Translations under genes and position numbers: made by a program
Origin: Flagellimonas onchidii
GTDB taxonomy: Bacteria; Bacteroidota; Bacteroidia; Flavobacteriales; Flavobacteriaceae
NCBI RefSeq assembly: GCF_004804315.1
Contig: NZ_SRXX01000005.1
Coordinates: 62,001-126,000 of the forward strand
DNA length: 64,000 nt
Direction of reading: 5' to 3'
The notes under the pieces: generated by a model
The model's database searches: none
The model's input: only the letters and a program-made list of their open reading frames with translations
What the model was told of the DNA's origin: nothing
In this document: positions 42,246 through 51,294 of the stretch, piece by piece
How the letters are laid out: the number at the start of each line of letters is the position of its first letter
How positions within the stretch are numbered: position 1 is the first letter of the stretch

Positions 42246-43834
42246 TGAGAAAAATTAGCCTTATCCTTAGTTGTTTTTTAATAGGTGCCGGAGTTATGGT
42301 AGCACAAGAAAAGCCACAAATTTTGGTTCAACCCTACTTGCAAAACGCAGAACCCAATTCCATTACCATAAAATGGGAGACCAGTTCCGGTGAAGAAAGT
42401 ATTGTGGAATGGGGAACAACACCGAAATTGGGCAAAAAAAGTAAAGGCTTTGCTTATGATATCAATTTTTCGGATTCAAGGGTACATGAAGTTGAATTGA
42501 CCAACCTTGAAAGGTTTACAGAATATTATTATCGCGTTAGGACAGACAAAACCTATTCGGATATTTTCCAATTCAAAACTCCTCCATTTGCCAGTGACAA
42601 TGAATCCTTCAACATGGTAGCTATGAGTGATATGCAAATTGACCACAATGAACCTGACAAGTTTCGAGAGATCATTAATGATGGGTTAATTCAGTATCTA
42701 AAGAAAACGTATGGAGGAGATGTCCCAAGCAATCTCGCGATGGTCTTAGTTCCAGGAGATTTGGTAGAAAACGGTGCGAAATACCATCAGTGGAAAGACC
42801 ATTTCTTTAATCCTGCGGAAAAACTCTTTGCCGAAGTACCGGTGTATCCTGTTTTAGGTAACCATGAAAGAAATTCGGTTTTCTATTTCAAATATTTTAG
42901 TCTTCCAGAGAATGGTACCCCCGCTTATGCTGAACATTGGTGGTACAAAGATTATGGCAATGTTAGAGTTATTGGCCTTAATTCAAATGAAGGCTATCGC
43001 GATGTGGGCTACCAATATGAATGGCTTCAAAAAGTTTTGGATGACACGGCCAAAAATGATGACATCGACTTTGTATTTGCGCAGTTGCACCATCCCCATA
43101 AGTCAGAACTATGGATTCCTGGGGAAGAAAAATCATCTGGAAAAGTAGTTAAGATGTTGGAGGGGTTTTCCACCAAAACTGGCAAACCCAGCATTCATTT
43201 TTTTGGCCACACCCACGGTTACTCTCGAGGGCAATCAAAAGATCATAAGCATCTTTGGATCAATGTGGCTTCCGCAGGAGGAGCCATTGACAATTGGGGT
43301 GAGTTTGAAGGGCGCGATTACGACGAATTCAGTGTGACCCAAGATGAATACGGATTTGTAATGGTCGAGGTGGATGGAAATCCATCTGATCCAAAATTTA
43401 CCATTAAAAGGATAAGCCGAGGCAACCAAGAACATTTCAGGAACAATGAACTTCGTGATAGCATTACCATCTTTAGAAAAGCTCGAAAGCCCATAACACC
43501 AAAACTTATCAGTCCCGAAAACAATGAAACCGTTGATTTTAAAGGAGTGTTTTTAAAGGCTAATGCATTTGAAAGTCCTTTTAATCGGGCTTTTCATGCG
43601 GCAAGCCATTGGCAAGTTTCAGAAAATACAGATTTTGAAAAATTGAGCTTTGAGCGTTGGAAACAACATGAAAACTGGTACTATAAGGTCAACAGGCAAG
43701 AAAACGACAACCTTACCGATGAAAAAACCGAGCGTTTAAAGCCCAATACTACCTATTATTGGAGGGTGCGCTATCGAGATCAAAATTTGAACTGGAGCGA
43801 TTGGTCCCAAACATCATCCTTTAAAACCAATTAA
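42245..43834 (+). CDS. Secreted metallophosphoesterase with purple-acid-phosphatase-like N-terminal domain
   Basis: A 529-residue exported protein with a signal peptide (1-21), a fibronectin-like purple-acid-phosphatase N-terminal domain (about 23-115, with ITIKWETSSGEES and YYYRVRT), a calcineurin-type metallophosphoesterase domain (about 120-385) and a C-terminal Fn3-like domain (YYWRVRYRDQNLNWSDW). The dinuclear-metal motifs are complete: MSDMQID, VPGDLVENG, LGNHE, LHHPH and FGHTHGYSR. The start codon overlaps the pbfA stop (TAATG), tying it to the phosphonate operon. Likely role: extracytoplasmic phosphomonoester or diester hydrolysis during substrate processing. Confidence 0.9.
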   Translation: MRKISLILSCFLIGAGVMVAQEKPQILVQPYLQNAEPNSITIKWETSSGEESIVEWGTTPKLGKKSKGFAYDINFSDSRVHEVELTNLERFTEYYYRVRTDKTYSDIFQFKTPPFASDNESFNMVAMSDMQIDHNEPDKFREIINDGLIQYLKKTYGGDVPSNLAMVLVPGDLVENGAKYHQWKDHFFNPAEKLFAEVPVYPVLGNHERNSVFYFKYFSLPENGTPAYAEHWWYKDYGNVRVIGLNSNEGYRDVGYQYEWLQKVLDDTAKNDDIDFVFAQLHHPHKSELWIPGEEKSSGKVVKMLEGFSTKTGKPSIHFFGHTHGYSRGQSKDHKHLWINVASAGGAIDNWGEFEGRDYDEFSVTQDEYGFVMVEVDGNPSDPKFTIKRISRGNQEHFRNNELRDSITIFRKARKPITPKLISPENNETVDFKGVFLKANAFESPFNRAFHAASHWQVSENTDFEKLSFERWKQHENWYYKVNRQENDNLTDEKTERLKPNTTYYWRVRYRDQNLNWSDWSQTSSFKTN

Positions 43835-43875
43835 GAGGAAAAAAATATCTTAATTGTTTTTGGGTTGTTAAACAA

Positions 43876-43903
43876 AAAAGCTGAGATATCAATCTCAGCT
43901 TTT
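43876..43903. terminator. Bidirectional terminator between the phosphonate operon and tRNA-Leu
   Basis: AAAAGCTGAGAT-ATCA-ATCTCAGCTTTT is a perfect 12-bp stem flanked by A and T tracts, usable by both convergent transcripts. Confidence 0.88.
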
Positions 43904-43907
43904 TAAG

Positions 43908-43992
43908 TACTCGAGGCGGGACTTGAACCCGCACGGGCAAAATGCCCACAGGATTTTAAGTCCGGCGTGTCTACCAATTCCACCACTCGAGC
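43908..43992 (-). tRNA. tRNA-Leu (anticodon TAA)
   Basis: An 85-nt class II tRNA. The acceptor stem GCTCGAG pairs with CTCGAGT (terminal G-U), the D-arm reads TGGTGGAATTGGTAGACA, the anticodon loop holds TAA (GGACTTAAAATCC), a long variable arm (TGGGCATTTTGCCC) follows, and the T-arm is GCGGGTTCAAGTCCCGC. The discriminator is A; CCA is not encoded. Confidence 0.96.
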
Positions 43993-44003
43993 AGGACTTA
44001 AAC

Positions 44004-44029
44004 AAAAAAACGCTGCAAGCAGCGTTTTT
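44004..44029 (-). terminator. Terminator between tRNA-Gly and tRNA-Leu
   Basis: AAAAACGCTGC-AA-GCAGCGTTTTT, an 11-bp stem with a minimal loop, with T/A tracts on both sides. It lies in the 38-bp tRNA spacer and may act as a partial terminator or processing signal. Confidence 0.7.
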
Positions 44030-44030
44030 G

Positions 44031-44103
44031 AGCGAAAAACGGGATTCGAACCCGCGACCTCCACCTTGGCAAGGTGATGCTCTACCAACTGAGCTATTTT
44101 CGC
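44031..44103 (-). tRNA. tRNA-Gly (anticodon GCC)
   Basis: A 73-nt tRNA. The acceptor GCGAAAA pairs with TTTTCGC, the D-arm is AGCTCAGTTGGTAGAGC, the anticodon loop TTGCCAA gives GCC, and the T-arm is GCGGGTTCGAATCCCGT. CCA is not encoded. Confidence 0.97.
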
Positions 44104-44146
44104 ATTTTAAAGAACATCTACAACACCGTTACTGCCGATGCGGATG

Positions 44147-44154
44147 CAAATTTA
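44147..44154 (-). promoter_or_regulatory. Candidate -7 box of the tRNA-Gly/tRNA-Leu unit
   Basis: TAAATTTG on the minus strand matches TAnnTTTG exactly and lies 43 bp upstream of mature tRNA-Gly. The -33 region is weak. Confidence 0.4.
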
Positions 44155-44185
44155 AAACATTTCTACAAAAATGAAAGAAATTTTT

Positions 44186-46807
44186 TTATGAGGAAGCCTT
44201 TTTCTTTTTGCCCAGCAATCTTTTGATCTCATTAAGTTTCATCAATGCCTCAACAGGGGTAAGGGTGTCGATGTCCAAGTGTAAAATCTCTTCCTTGATT
44301 TCTTCCAACAGAGGATCATCCAAGTTAAAAAAGCTCAGTTGCATCTCATTTTGAGCGACTTGCAACTTATCAGATATTTCCTCGCTCGAGTGTGATTTCT
44401 CGAGCTTTTTTAGAATTTTATTGGCTTTTTGAACCACTTGTTGGGGCATTCCAGCCATTTTGGCTACATGGATTCCGAAGCTATGTTCACTTCCACCAGG
44501 AACCAATTTTCGAAGGAAAAGTACATTGTCCTTCAATTCTTTGACCGAAACATTAAAGTTTTTGATGCGCTCAAAGGTATTGGTCATCTCATTGAGCTCA
44601 TGATAATGTGTGGCAAACAACGTCTTTGCCCTAGAAGGATGTTCGTGTAAATATTCCGAAATGGCCCAAGCAATGGAAATACCATCATAGGTACTTGTAC
44701 CCCTGCCAATCTCATCCAACAACACCAAACTGCGTTCAGAAAGGTTGTTCAAGATGGAAGCGGTCTCGTTCATTTCCACCATAAAAGTTGATTCACCCAT
44801 TGAGATATTGTCGCTCGCACCTACGCGCGTAAATATCTTGTCCACAACCCCAATATGGGCTTCTGAAGCAGGGACAAAGCTACCCATTTGGGCTAAAAGT
44901 ACGACCAGTGCGGTTTGTCTAAGAATGGCCGATTTACCACTCATGTTGGGACCAGTAATCATGATAATTTGCTGTTTATCACGATTCAGGATGACATCAT
45001 TGGTGATATAGCTTTCCCCCAAGGGCAGCTGTTTTTCAATCACTGGATGTCGTCCATCTTTAATTTGGAGCACCGTTGATTCGTTCACATGCGGGACAAC
45101 ATAGTTATTTTCCTTGGCCAATTGTGCAAAACCAGAAAGACAATCCAATTGAGCAATCAATTGGGCATTCTTTTGAACGGGAACAATATATTCTTGCAGC
45201 CAGACCAAAAGTTGTTCAAAAAGCTGCTGTTCCAAATGGAGAATGCGCTCTTCAGCACCCAATATTTTGGCTTCGTACTCCTTAAGTTCTTCCGTAATAT
45301 ATCGCTCGGCATTGACCAAGGTCTGTTTTCGAATCCAAGTTTCGGGCACTTTATCCTTGTGGGTATTGCGGACTTCGATATAGTAGCCAAATACGTTGTT
45401 TGAAGCTATTTTTAGTGAAGTGATTCCCGTTAGTTCGGTTTCCCTTTCCAGCATCTTATCGAGATAATCCTTACTTGAAAATGCCAGATTTCGAAGCTCA
45501 TCCAGTTCTTCAGAATATCCTTCGGCTATGGTATCTCCTTTTTGGATATTAATGGGAGCGGCTTCGTTGAGTGTTTCTTTAACCTTATTGCGAAGTGTTT
45601 CACAATCATTGAGCTGTTGGCCAATTTGTTGAAGGGAAGCATTTGTGCTTTGCGTAGCTAGTTGCTTGATAGGGCCAACAGCTTCGAGCGAATTTTTAAG
45701 CTGTATGACCTCTTTTGGATTGATTTTTCCCGTGGCCAGCTTGGAAATCAAACGTTCCAAGTCGCCCATTTGCTTAATCCAATGTTGGTTTTTTTCAAGC
45801 TGTGTCTCCTCATCTTTAAAATAAGAAACCACCTGATGCCGCTCTTTTATTTTTTCAACATTTTTAAGCGGAAGGGCCAACCATCTTTTTAATAGTCGAC
45901 CACCCATGGGTGAAATGGTCTTGTCGATAATATCCAATAACGTAACCGCGTTGAGGTTGTGCGAATGATAAAGCTCAAGATTACGAATAGTGAAACGGTC
46001 CATCCAAACATATTCTTCCTCTGCAATACGTTGTATTTTATTGATGTGCTGCAACTGGCGGTGCTGGGTCTCGGATAGATAATGGAGCACCGCACCGGAG
46101 GAAATGATACCGTTCCCCAGATGGTCAATTCCAAAACCTTTAAGGTTTTTTGTTTTAAAATGGTTATTCAGACTTTCATGGGCAAAATCCTCTTGAAAAA
46201 TCCAATCCTCCAAGAAAAAGGTGTGGAATTGTGTCCCAAATTGATCTGTGAAATCATTCTTATGTGATTTGGACACCAAAACTTCGTTTGGAGCAAAGTT
46301 CTGTAGCAATTTATCAATCTGTTCCGCAGATCCTTCGGAAGTTAAGAACTCACCAGTGGAAATATCCAAAAAGGAAACCCCCAATTTGTTACGCCCAAAA
46401 TGAACCGCACATAAAAAATTATTGCTTTTGGAAGATAAAATGTCGTCGTTCAAAGCCACTCCTGGCGTTACCAATTCGGTGACCCCTCTTTTTACAATAC
46501 TCTTGGTCAGTTTTGGGTCTTCCAACTGATCACAGATGGCCACACGTTGACCTGCTTTCACCAATTTGGGTAAATAAGTGTTTAAGGAGTGGTGGGGAAA
46601 TCCTGCCAGTTCTGTTTTATCACCTCCATTGTTTCGGTAGGTTTGGATAATGCCTAATATTTTTGCGGCTTTTACGGCATCTTCGCCAAAAGTCTCATAA
46701 AAATCCCCCACACGAAAGAGTAGGAGGGCATCAGGATGTTTCGCCTTGATAGCATTGTACTGTTGCATCAAGGGAGTTACTTTCTTTGTTTTTGAAGAAG
46801 CTGCCAA
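44186..46807 (-). CDS. mutS: DNA mismatch repair protein MutS
   Basis: An 873-residue MutS1 that recognises mispaired bases and recruits MutL. The N-terminal mismatch-binding motif FYETF (in [16 protein letters not shown]) is intact, identifying a true repair MutS rather than MutS2. The connector, lever and clamp domains follow, then the ATPase with Walker A GPNMSGKS, Walker [14 protein letters not shown] and the FATHYHEL switch. A C-terminal extension carries the tetramerisation region. Length is normal for the family. It is monocistronic, divergent from the methyltransferase gene, with the two tRNAs downstream on the same strand. Confidence 0.98.
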   Translation of the reverse strand: MAASSKTKKVTPLMQQYNAIKAKHPDALLLFRVGDFYETFGEDAVKAAKILGIIQTYRNNGGDKTELAGFPHHSLNTYLPKLVKAGQRVAICDQLEDPKLTKSIVKRGVTELVTPGVALNDDILSSKSNNFLCAVHFGRNKLGVSFLDISTGEFLTSEGSAEQIDKLLQNFAPNEVLVSKSHKNDFTDQFGTQFHTFFLEDWIFQEDFAHESLNNHFKTKNLKGFGIDHLGNGIISSGAVLHYLSETQHRQLQHINKIQRIAEEEYVWMDRFTIRNLELYHSHNLNAVTLLDIIDKTISPMGGRLLKRWLALPLKNVEKIKERHQVVSYFKDEETQLEKNQHWIKQMGDLERLISKLATGKINPKEVIQLKNSLEAVGPIKQLATQSTNASLQQIGQQLNDCETLRNKVKETLNEAAPINIQKGDTIAEGYSEELDELRNLAFSSKDYLDKMLERETELTGITSLKIASNNVFGYYIEVRNTHKDKVPETWIRKQTLVNAERYITEELKEYEAKILGAEERILHLEQQLFEQLLVWLQEYIVPVQKNAQLIAQLDCLSGFAQLAKENNYVVPHVNESTVLQIKDGRHPVIEKQLPLGESYITNDVILNRDKQQIIMITGPNMSGKSAILRQTALVVLLAQMGSFVPASEAHIGVVDKIFTRVGASDNISMGESTFMVEMNETASILNNLSERSLVLLDEIGRGTSTYDGISIAWAISEYLHEHPSRAKTLFATHYHELNEMTNTFERIKNFNVSVKELKDNVLFLRKLVPGGSEHSFGIHVAKMAGMPQQVVQKANKILKKLEKSHSSEEISDKLQVAQNEMQLSFFNLDDPLLEEIKEEILHLDIDTLTPVEALMKLNEIKRLLGKKKKASS

Positions 46808-46910
46808 AGCGATAGATTTCCGTTATTTTTGAATCGGGTAAAAACGAAAATACCGTTTTCATCATAGTTCAAGAATTTTTGTTGATATTTTCACTTTTGA
46901 TGTTGAAAAA

Positions 46911-47447
46911 ATGAAGCGTAAACTGGAAAATAGCGAGCTGGACAGGCTGGATGTTGAAGGATTTAAAAATGCTGAGAAGTCTCCGATTATTTTGATTTTG
47001 GATAATATTCGCAGCCTAAATAACATTGGGTCGGTCTTTCGAACGGCGGACGCTTTTCTTATTGAAAGGATTTATTTGTGTGGAATTACGGCCACCCCAC
47101 CGCATAAAGACATTAGAAAAACAGCTTTGGGGGCTACGGAAAGTGTGAATTGGGAGTATCGTAAAAGTACTTTGGAGCTCGTCAAGGAACTTAAAAAGGA
47201 AGGTGTGAGTACTATTGCTGTAGAGCAGGCTGAGAATGCCACAATGCTAAACAACTTTCAGGTAAATACTGGAGAAACCATGGCTTTTGTTTTGGGTAAT
47301 GAAGTAAAAGGCGTTGATCAAGAGGTGGTCTCAGCTTGTGATGAGGTTCTGGAAATCCCTCAATTTGGCACCAAACATTCCTTGAATATTTCGGTAACCG
47401 CTGGGGTTGTGGTTTGGGATGTTTGGGCTAAAATGAATACCCTATAA
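46911..47447 (+). CDS. SpoU/TrmH-family RNA methyltransferase
   Basis: A 178-residue SPOUT-fold 2'-O-ribose methyltransferase. Motif 1 is LDNIRSLNNIGSVFRTADAF with the catalytic Asn-Arg pair, motif 2 is FVLGNEVKGVDQEV and motif 3 HSLNISVTAGVVVWD, which together form the trefoil knot binding S-adenosylmethionine. It is short, with no N-terminal substrate-binding domain. It probably modifies tRNA or rRNA; the target nucleotide cannot be assigned from sequence. Confidence 0.92.
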   Translation: MKRKLENSELDRLDVEGFKNAEKSPIILILDNIRSLNNIGSVFRTADAFLIERIYLCGITATPPHKDIRKTALGATESVNWEYRKSTLELVKELKKEGVSTIAVEQAENATMLNNFQVNTGETMAFVLGNEVKGVDQEVVSACDEVLEIPQFGTKHSLNISVTAGVVVWDVWAKMNTL

Positions 47448-47450
47448 AAC

Positions 47451-47475
47451 AAAAAAAGCCCTGAAAATCAGGGCT
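47451..47475 (-). terminator. Terminator downstream of folK-dNK
   Basis: AGCCCTGA-(3 nt)-TCAGGGCT, an 8-bp perfect stem; on the minus strand it runs into seven T residues. Confidence 0.8.
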
Positions 47476-47568
47476 AAACATATAGTTTGAGTTAGTTAGT
47501 TTCTCTAAAAAGAGATGGCTAATAAAATAAAACCATTCGTTATATCCAAACATTTTCTAAAAATTCTC

Positions 47569-48714
47569 TTAAAAGCAGGACAAAATAATTTGATCTCCTA
47601 GAGCCTTGAGTATAGTCCCGTAGTCGCCGGTATTGTTTACAAAATCTAGGTCTCCCAGATTTAGAATCATGCTATTTTGGTTGGGGTGGGCCTTTATAAA
47701 ATCGAGGTACCCTCTGTTAATTTTATCTAAATATGAAGGACTAATATCCTGTTCGTAATCTCTTCCTCTTTTTTTTATGTTTTCTAGAAGACGTTCAGTG
47801 TCTTGATGGAGGTACAAATAGATGTCCGGTTTTTTAACCTCTTTGTACATAAAATTAAACACCTTGCGATATAAATTGAATTCCTCCTTCTGTAAAGTGA
47901 TTTGGGCAAAAATCAAAGATTTGAAAATATCATAGTCACTGACCATGAAATTTTTAAAAAGATCAAATTGTAAGGTGTCATCCGTAAATTGTTGATAGCG
48001 GTCCGCCAAAAAGGACATTTCCAAAGGAAAGGCATATCTCGCCTGATCTTTATAGAATTTGGGAAGAAAGGGATTGTCTGCAAAACGTTCCAACACCAAT
48101 TTTGCATTGAAGTCCGATGCAATCATTTTGGTTAAGGTGGTTTTCCCTGCTCCTATGTTGCCCTCTATCGCAATGAACTGCAACTGGGAAAAAAGCTCCA
48201 TTCTAGACTTAAAGAGTCTATGTTGGGTTTTTTGTAGTTTGCTTCGGTCTTTGCACTGTTGCAACAAATTACGAATGTCTTTATTTATTATGGGATGATA
48301 AAATTGAGGAACGATATCTGATAAAGGCTTGAGTACAAAGTTTCGAAGCGCCATGCTTGGGTGGGGGATGGTCAACTCCTCAGAGGAGACAATCTCGTTT
48401 CCATAAAAAATGATATCGATATCCAAAGTTCTGGAGTGGTATCCTTCAGAGGTGTTTCGCTCACGTCCAAAATCTCTTTCAATCTGTAAAAGTGAAGCAA
48501 GTAATTTGGTGGGCGGGAGTTCGGTCTGCAAGGCAATACATGCATTTAAAAAGTCACCTCCCTCAAAACCCACTGCAGGATTTTCGTAAACTCCGGAAAC
48601 CGAAACGATTTCGCCAATATTGTTTTGAATACTGAACAAGGCATTTTGCAAGCTAAGAATGCGATTGCCCATGTTGCTTCCCAACGAAAGATATACCTGT
48701 TGTTTTTGACTCAT
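47569..48714 (-). CDS. folK: Bifunctional HPPK (FolK) - deoxynucleoside kinase fusion
   Basis: A 381-residue fusion. The N-terminal half (about 1-155) is 2-amino-4-hydroxy-6-hydroxymethyldihydropteridine pyrophosphokinase of folate synthesis: YLSLGSNMGNR, YENPAVG, GRER, RTLDIDIIFYG and IPHPSM. The C-terminal half (about 175-381) is a deoxynucleoside kinase: P-loop IEGNIGAGKTTL, ERFADNPFLPKFY, the DRYQQF region and the LID segment KKRGRDYEQ. This fusion is known in Flavobacteriaceae. The ATG at 48714 (MSQKQQ) is preferred, as the upstream extension is a nine-residue hydrophobic run. Divergent from sppA. Confidence 0.94.
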   Translation of the reverse strand: MSQKQQVYLSLGSNMGNRILSLQNALFSIQNNIGEIVSVSGVYENPAVGFEGGDFLNACIALQTELPPTKLLASLLQIERDFGRERNTSEGYHSRTLDIDIIFYGNEIVSSEELTIPHPSMALRNFVLKPLSDIVPQFYHPIINKDIRNLLQQCKDRSKLQKTQHRLFKSRMELFSQLQFIAIEGNIGAGKTTLTKMIASDFNAKLVLERFADNPFLPKFYKDQARYAFPLEMSFLADRYQQFTDDTLQFDLFKNFMVSDYDIFKSLIFAQITLQKEEFNLYRKVFNFMYKEVKKPDIYLYLHQDTERLLENIKKRGRDYEQDISPSYLDKINRGYLDFIKAHPNQNSMILNLGDLDFVNNTGDYGTILKALGDQIILSCF

Positions 48715-48752
48715 AATCAGAAAAACAAAGAAACAAAACAATATAACAATGG

Positions 48753-48760
48753 TTATATTT
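48753..48760 (+). promoter_or_regulatory. Candidate -7 box of sppA
   Basis: TATATTTG matches TAnnTTTG exactly, 23 bp upstream of the sppA ATG in the 69-bp divergent spacer. No good -33 element is seen. Confidence 0.4.
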
Positions 48761-48783
48761 GACGAGGAATAAAATTTTTATAA

Positions 48784-50544
48784 ATGGCGTTTTTGAGGAA
48801 CCTGTTGGCCGCAATTTTGGGGAGTTTGGTGGCATTTGGAATAGTGATGGGTATATTTTTCGTGTTTGCCACCTTGGTGAGTACTGCTGATGACGGTGTG
48901 GTAGTTAAGAAAAATTCGGTATTGGAAATTAGTTTCACGGAACCTATCAGGGATTATCTGGGCAAAGATGAGACGAATCCTTTCTCAGCATTTTCTGATG
49001 ATGAAGCTGGACTGGATGAGATAATCCATGCAATTAAACTGGCTGAGCAAGACGAGAACATCCAAGGTATCAGTCTCACTACTAGTTTTTTAAGAGCAGG
49101 ATTGGCCCAAGTTCAAGAAATAAGAAAGGCGTTCAACGAGTTCAAAGAGTCTGGAAAATTTGTTTATGCCCACTCTGACTTTTTCACTCAAAAAGATTAC
49201 TATTTGGCTAGTGTCGCTGACGAAGTATACCTAAATCCGGTAGGGGGGATGGATTTTAAGGGGTTGTCCACCGAAGTGCTCTACTTTAAGGATTTACAGG
49301 AAAAATCCGGAATAAAAATGGAGGTCATTCGACATGGAAAGTACAAAAGTGCGGTAGAGCCCTATCTTTCGGATACCATGAGCCCTGAAAATAGGGAACA
49401 GATCAAGGAATTAATTACCTCATTATGGAATGAAATGGTTGGTGAAATAGGAACCTCCCGTGGAATGACGGGTCAACGATTGAACATGATTGCCGATACC
49501 TTAGGTGGTCGTACTCCAGAATTTGCTGTAGCATCTGGCCTCATTGACGGGAATCTTCATTTTGATGAATACGAGGTATTGCTGAAAGACAAACTTGGTT
49601 TAAATCAGGAGGAGGCTATTGAATATGTCGGTTTTTCCGATTATGTAAGCCTCGCCAATAGAAAAAAGCTGCATGTTGGCAAGAACAAAGTTGCGGTAAT
49701 CTATGCTCAGGGAGAAATATATTATGGAGAGGGTTCTAAAGAAACTATAGGGCAGGGTATTATATCCACTGCATTACAAAAGGCCGTAGAAAATGAGAAT
49801 GTTAAGGCGATTGTACTACGCGTCGATTCCCCTGGTGGAAGCGCCTTGGTTTCGGATATCATTTGGAGAGCGGTCGAGTTGGCCAAAGAGACCAAACCTG
49901 TTGTGGTTTCCTTTGGAAACGTAGCTGCATCGGGTGGATATTATATTGGAGTGGGTGGCGATAAGATTTTTGCTGAACCCACTACCATCACAGGGTCCAT
50001 AGGTGTTTTTGGGACCATTCCCAATGTCAGTGAACTGGCAGGGAAAATTGGAATCAACGCTGAACAGGTAGGTACCAATAAAAATTCAGTGGACTATTCG
50101 TTGTTTGAACCCATGAACCCCAAGTTTAGAGATGTGATTCAAGAAGGAATCGAAGATACGTACAATACCTTTTTGGAACGGGTTGCATCTGGAAGAGATA
50201 TGAGTGTTGAACAAGTGGATGCTATAGCTCAAGGCAGGGTGTGGAGTGGGGTTGATGCAAAAGCAAATGGATTGATTGATGAGCTGGGAAGTTTAGATGA
50301 TGCCATAGCCGCTGCGGCAGAAATGGCCGAGCTTGATACTTACGGGGTTCGAAAATATCCCAAGTATAAATCCGATTTTGAACGGTTTATGGAAAGTTTT
50401 GGTGGGGCCAAAGTCAAAATTGGGGAAACTCTGATTCGTGAAGAAATTGGAAATGAAGCCTTTCAAATCCTAAAAGAACTCAAACAATTGACGAAACAAA
50501 AGGGAATACAAGCCAAGATGCCTTTTAGTCTAAATATTAAATAA
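48784..50544 (+). CDS. sppA: Signal peptide peptidase SppA (protease IV, 67K type)
   Basis: A 586-residue inner-membrane serine protease that degrades cleaved signal peptides. It has an N-terminal membrane helix (about 9-33) and two tandem S49 domains. The catalytic Lys is in the N-terminal domain (RHGKYKSAVEPYL) and the Ser in the C-terminal domain (NVAASGGYYIGVGGDKI, near residue 385), the dyad split typical of long SppA. It is followed 4 bp later by the queuosine-precursor transporter gene, probably co-transcribed. Confidence 0.95.
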   Translation: MAFLRNLLAAILGSLVAFGIVMGIFFVFATLVSTADDGVVVKKNSVLEISFTEPIRDYLGKDETNPFSAFSDDEAGLDEIIHAIKLAEQDENIQGISLTTSFLRAGLAQVQEIRKAFNEFKESGKFVYAHSDFFTQKDYYLASVADEVYLNPVGGMDFKGLSTEVLYFKDLQEKSGIKMEVIRHGKYKSAVEPYLSDTMSPENREQIKELITSLWNEMVGEIGTSRGMTGQRLNMIADTLGGRTPEFAVASGLIDGNLHFDEYEVLLKDKLGLNQEEAIEYVGFSDYVSLANRKKLHVGKNKVAVIYAQGEIYYGEGSKETIGQGIISTALQKAVENENVKAIVLRVDSPGGSALVSDIIWRAVELAKETKPVVVSFGNVAASGGYYIGVGGDKIFAEPTTITGSIGVFGTIPNVSELAGKIGINAEQVGTNKNSVDYSLFEPMNPKFRDVIQEGIEDTYNTFLERVASGRDMSVEQVDAIAQGRVWSGVDAKANGLIDELGSLDDAIAAAAEMAELDTYGVRKYPKYKSDFERFMESFGGAKVKIGETLIREEIGNEAFQILKELKQLTKQKGIQAKMPFSLNIK

Positions 50545-50548
50545 TCGG

Positions 50549-51256
50549 ATGACGCCGAGAGATAAAAAAGTCGCGTTTTCCATCTACCTGTATTTAGGGG
50601 CGCTGTTTATTACTTCATTGGTGGTGTCCAACCTTATTTTTCAGAAGTTTTTTTATTGGAATCCTTTCGGAGATATCACCATTTTTGGTGCTCCGCTATT
50701 TGAGGTGTCTGTAGGCATTTTACCTTATCCCATTACCTTTTTGATTACCGACCTTATTTCTGAGATTTTCGGAAAAAAGAAGGCCAATCAAGTAGTTGTG
50801 GCCGGTATTTTTGCTTCATTCTTTTCTTTATTGATCGTTTATACAGCATCGGCGGCATCAGCAACAGACTGGTCTCCCGTTTCCAATGAACTGTTCCATT
50901 CGGTTTTCGGCAATACCATTGTGGCAGTTTTTGCTTCAATGATGGCCTATCTATTGGCTCAATTTGTGGATATTCAGTTATACCATTTCTGGAAAAGGCT
51001 CACCAAAGGGAAATATTTATGGCTTCGAAATAACTTTTCTACCTTTTCCTCACAGTTTATAGACACCTTTACTGTGGTGTTGTTACTATGCAGTTTTGGC
51101 GAGATTCCATGGAAACTTTTCTACGGTCTTGTCATCAGTGGATTCTTTTTTAAGGTTTTTATTGCCCTGCTCGACACCCCTTTGCTCTATTTTTTCGTAT
51201 ATCTCATACGAAAAAGATTTAACCTAAAATTAGGGGAAGAAATAGACCTTAATTAA
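50549..51256 (+). CDS. Queuosine precursor transporter (YhhQ/VUT family)
   Basis: A 235-residue membrane protein with about six helices and the conserved patterns FGAPLFEVSVGILPYPITFLITDLISE, IFGKKKA, AQFVDIQLYHFWKR and FSTFSSQFIDTF of the YhhQ/VUT family. These import queuine or preQ bases for the queuosine modification of tRNA. Family and topology are secure; the exact base transported is not known here. It is likely in one transcript with sppA. Confidence 0.92.
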   Translation: MTPRDKKVAFSIYLYLGALFITSLVVSNLIFQKFFYWNPFGDITIFGAPLFEVSVGILPYPITFLITDLISEIFGKKKANQVVVAGIFASFFSLLIVYTASAASATDWSPVSNELFHSVFGNTIVAVFASMMAYLLAQFVDIQLYHFWKRLTKGKYLWLRNNFSTFSSQFIDTFTVVLLLCSFGEIPWKLFYGLVISGFFFKVFIALLDTPLLYFFVYLIRKRFNLKLGEEIDLN

Positions 51257-51294
51257 GCACTTCTTGCTTATTTTGTTATTATAAAGCCCAAATT

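Noticed and set aside
43908-44103. An integrated mobile element at the tRNA pair
   Set aside because: Both tRNAs are intact, with no direct repeat of a tRNA 3' end, no integrase, and housekeeping genes (mutS) directly adjacent.
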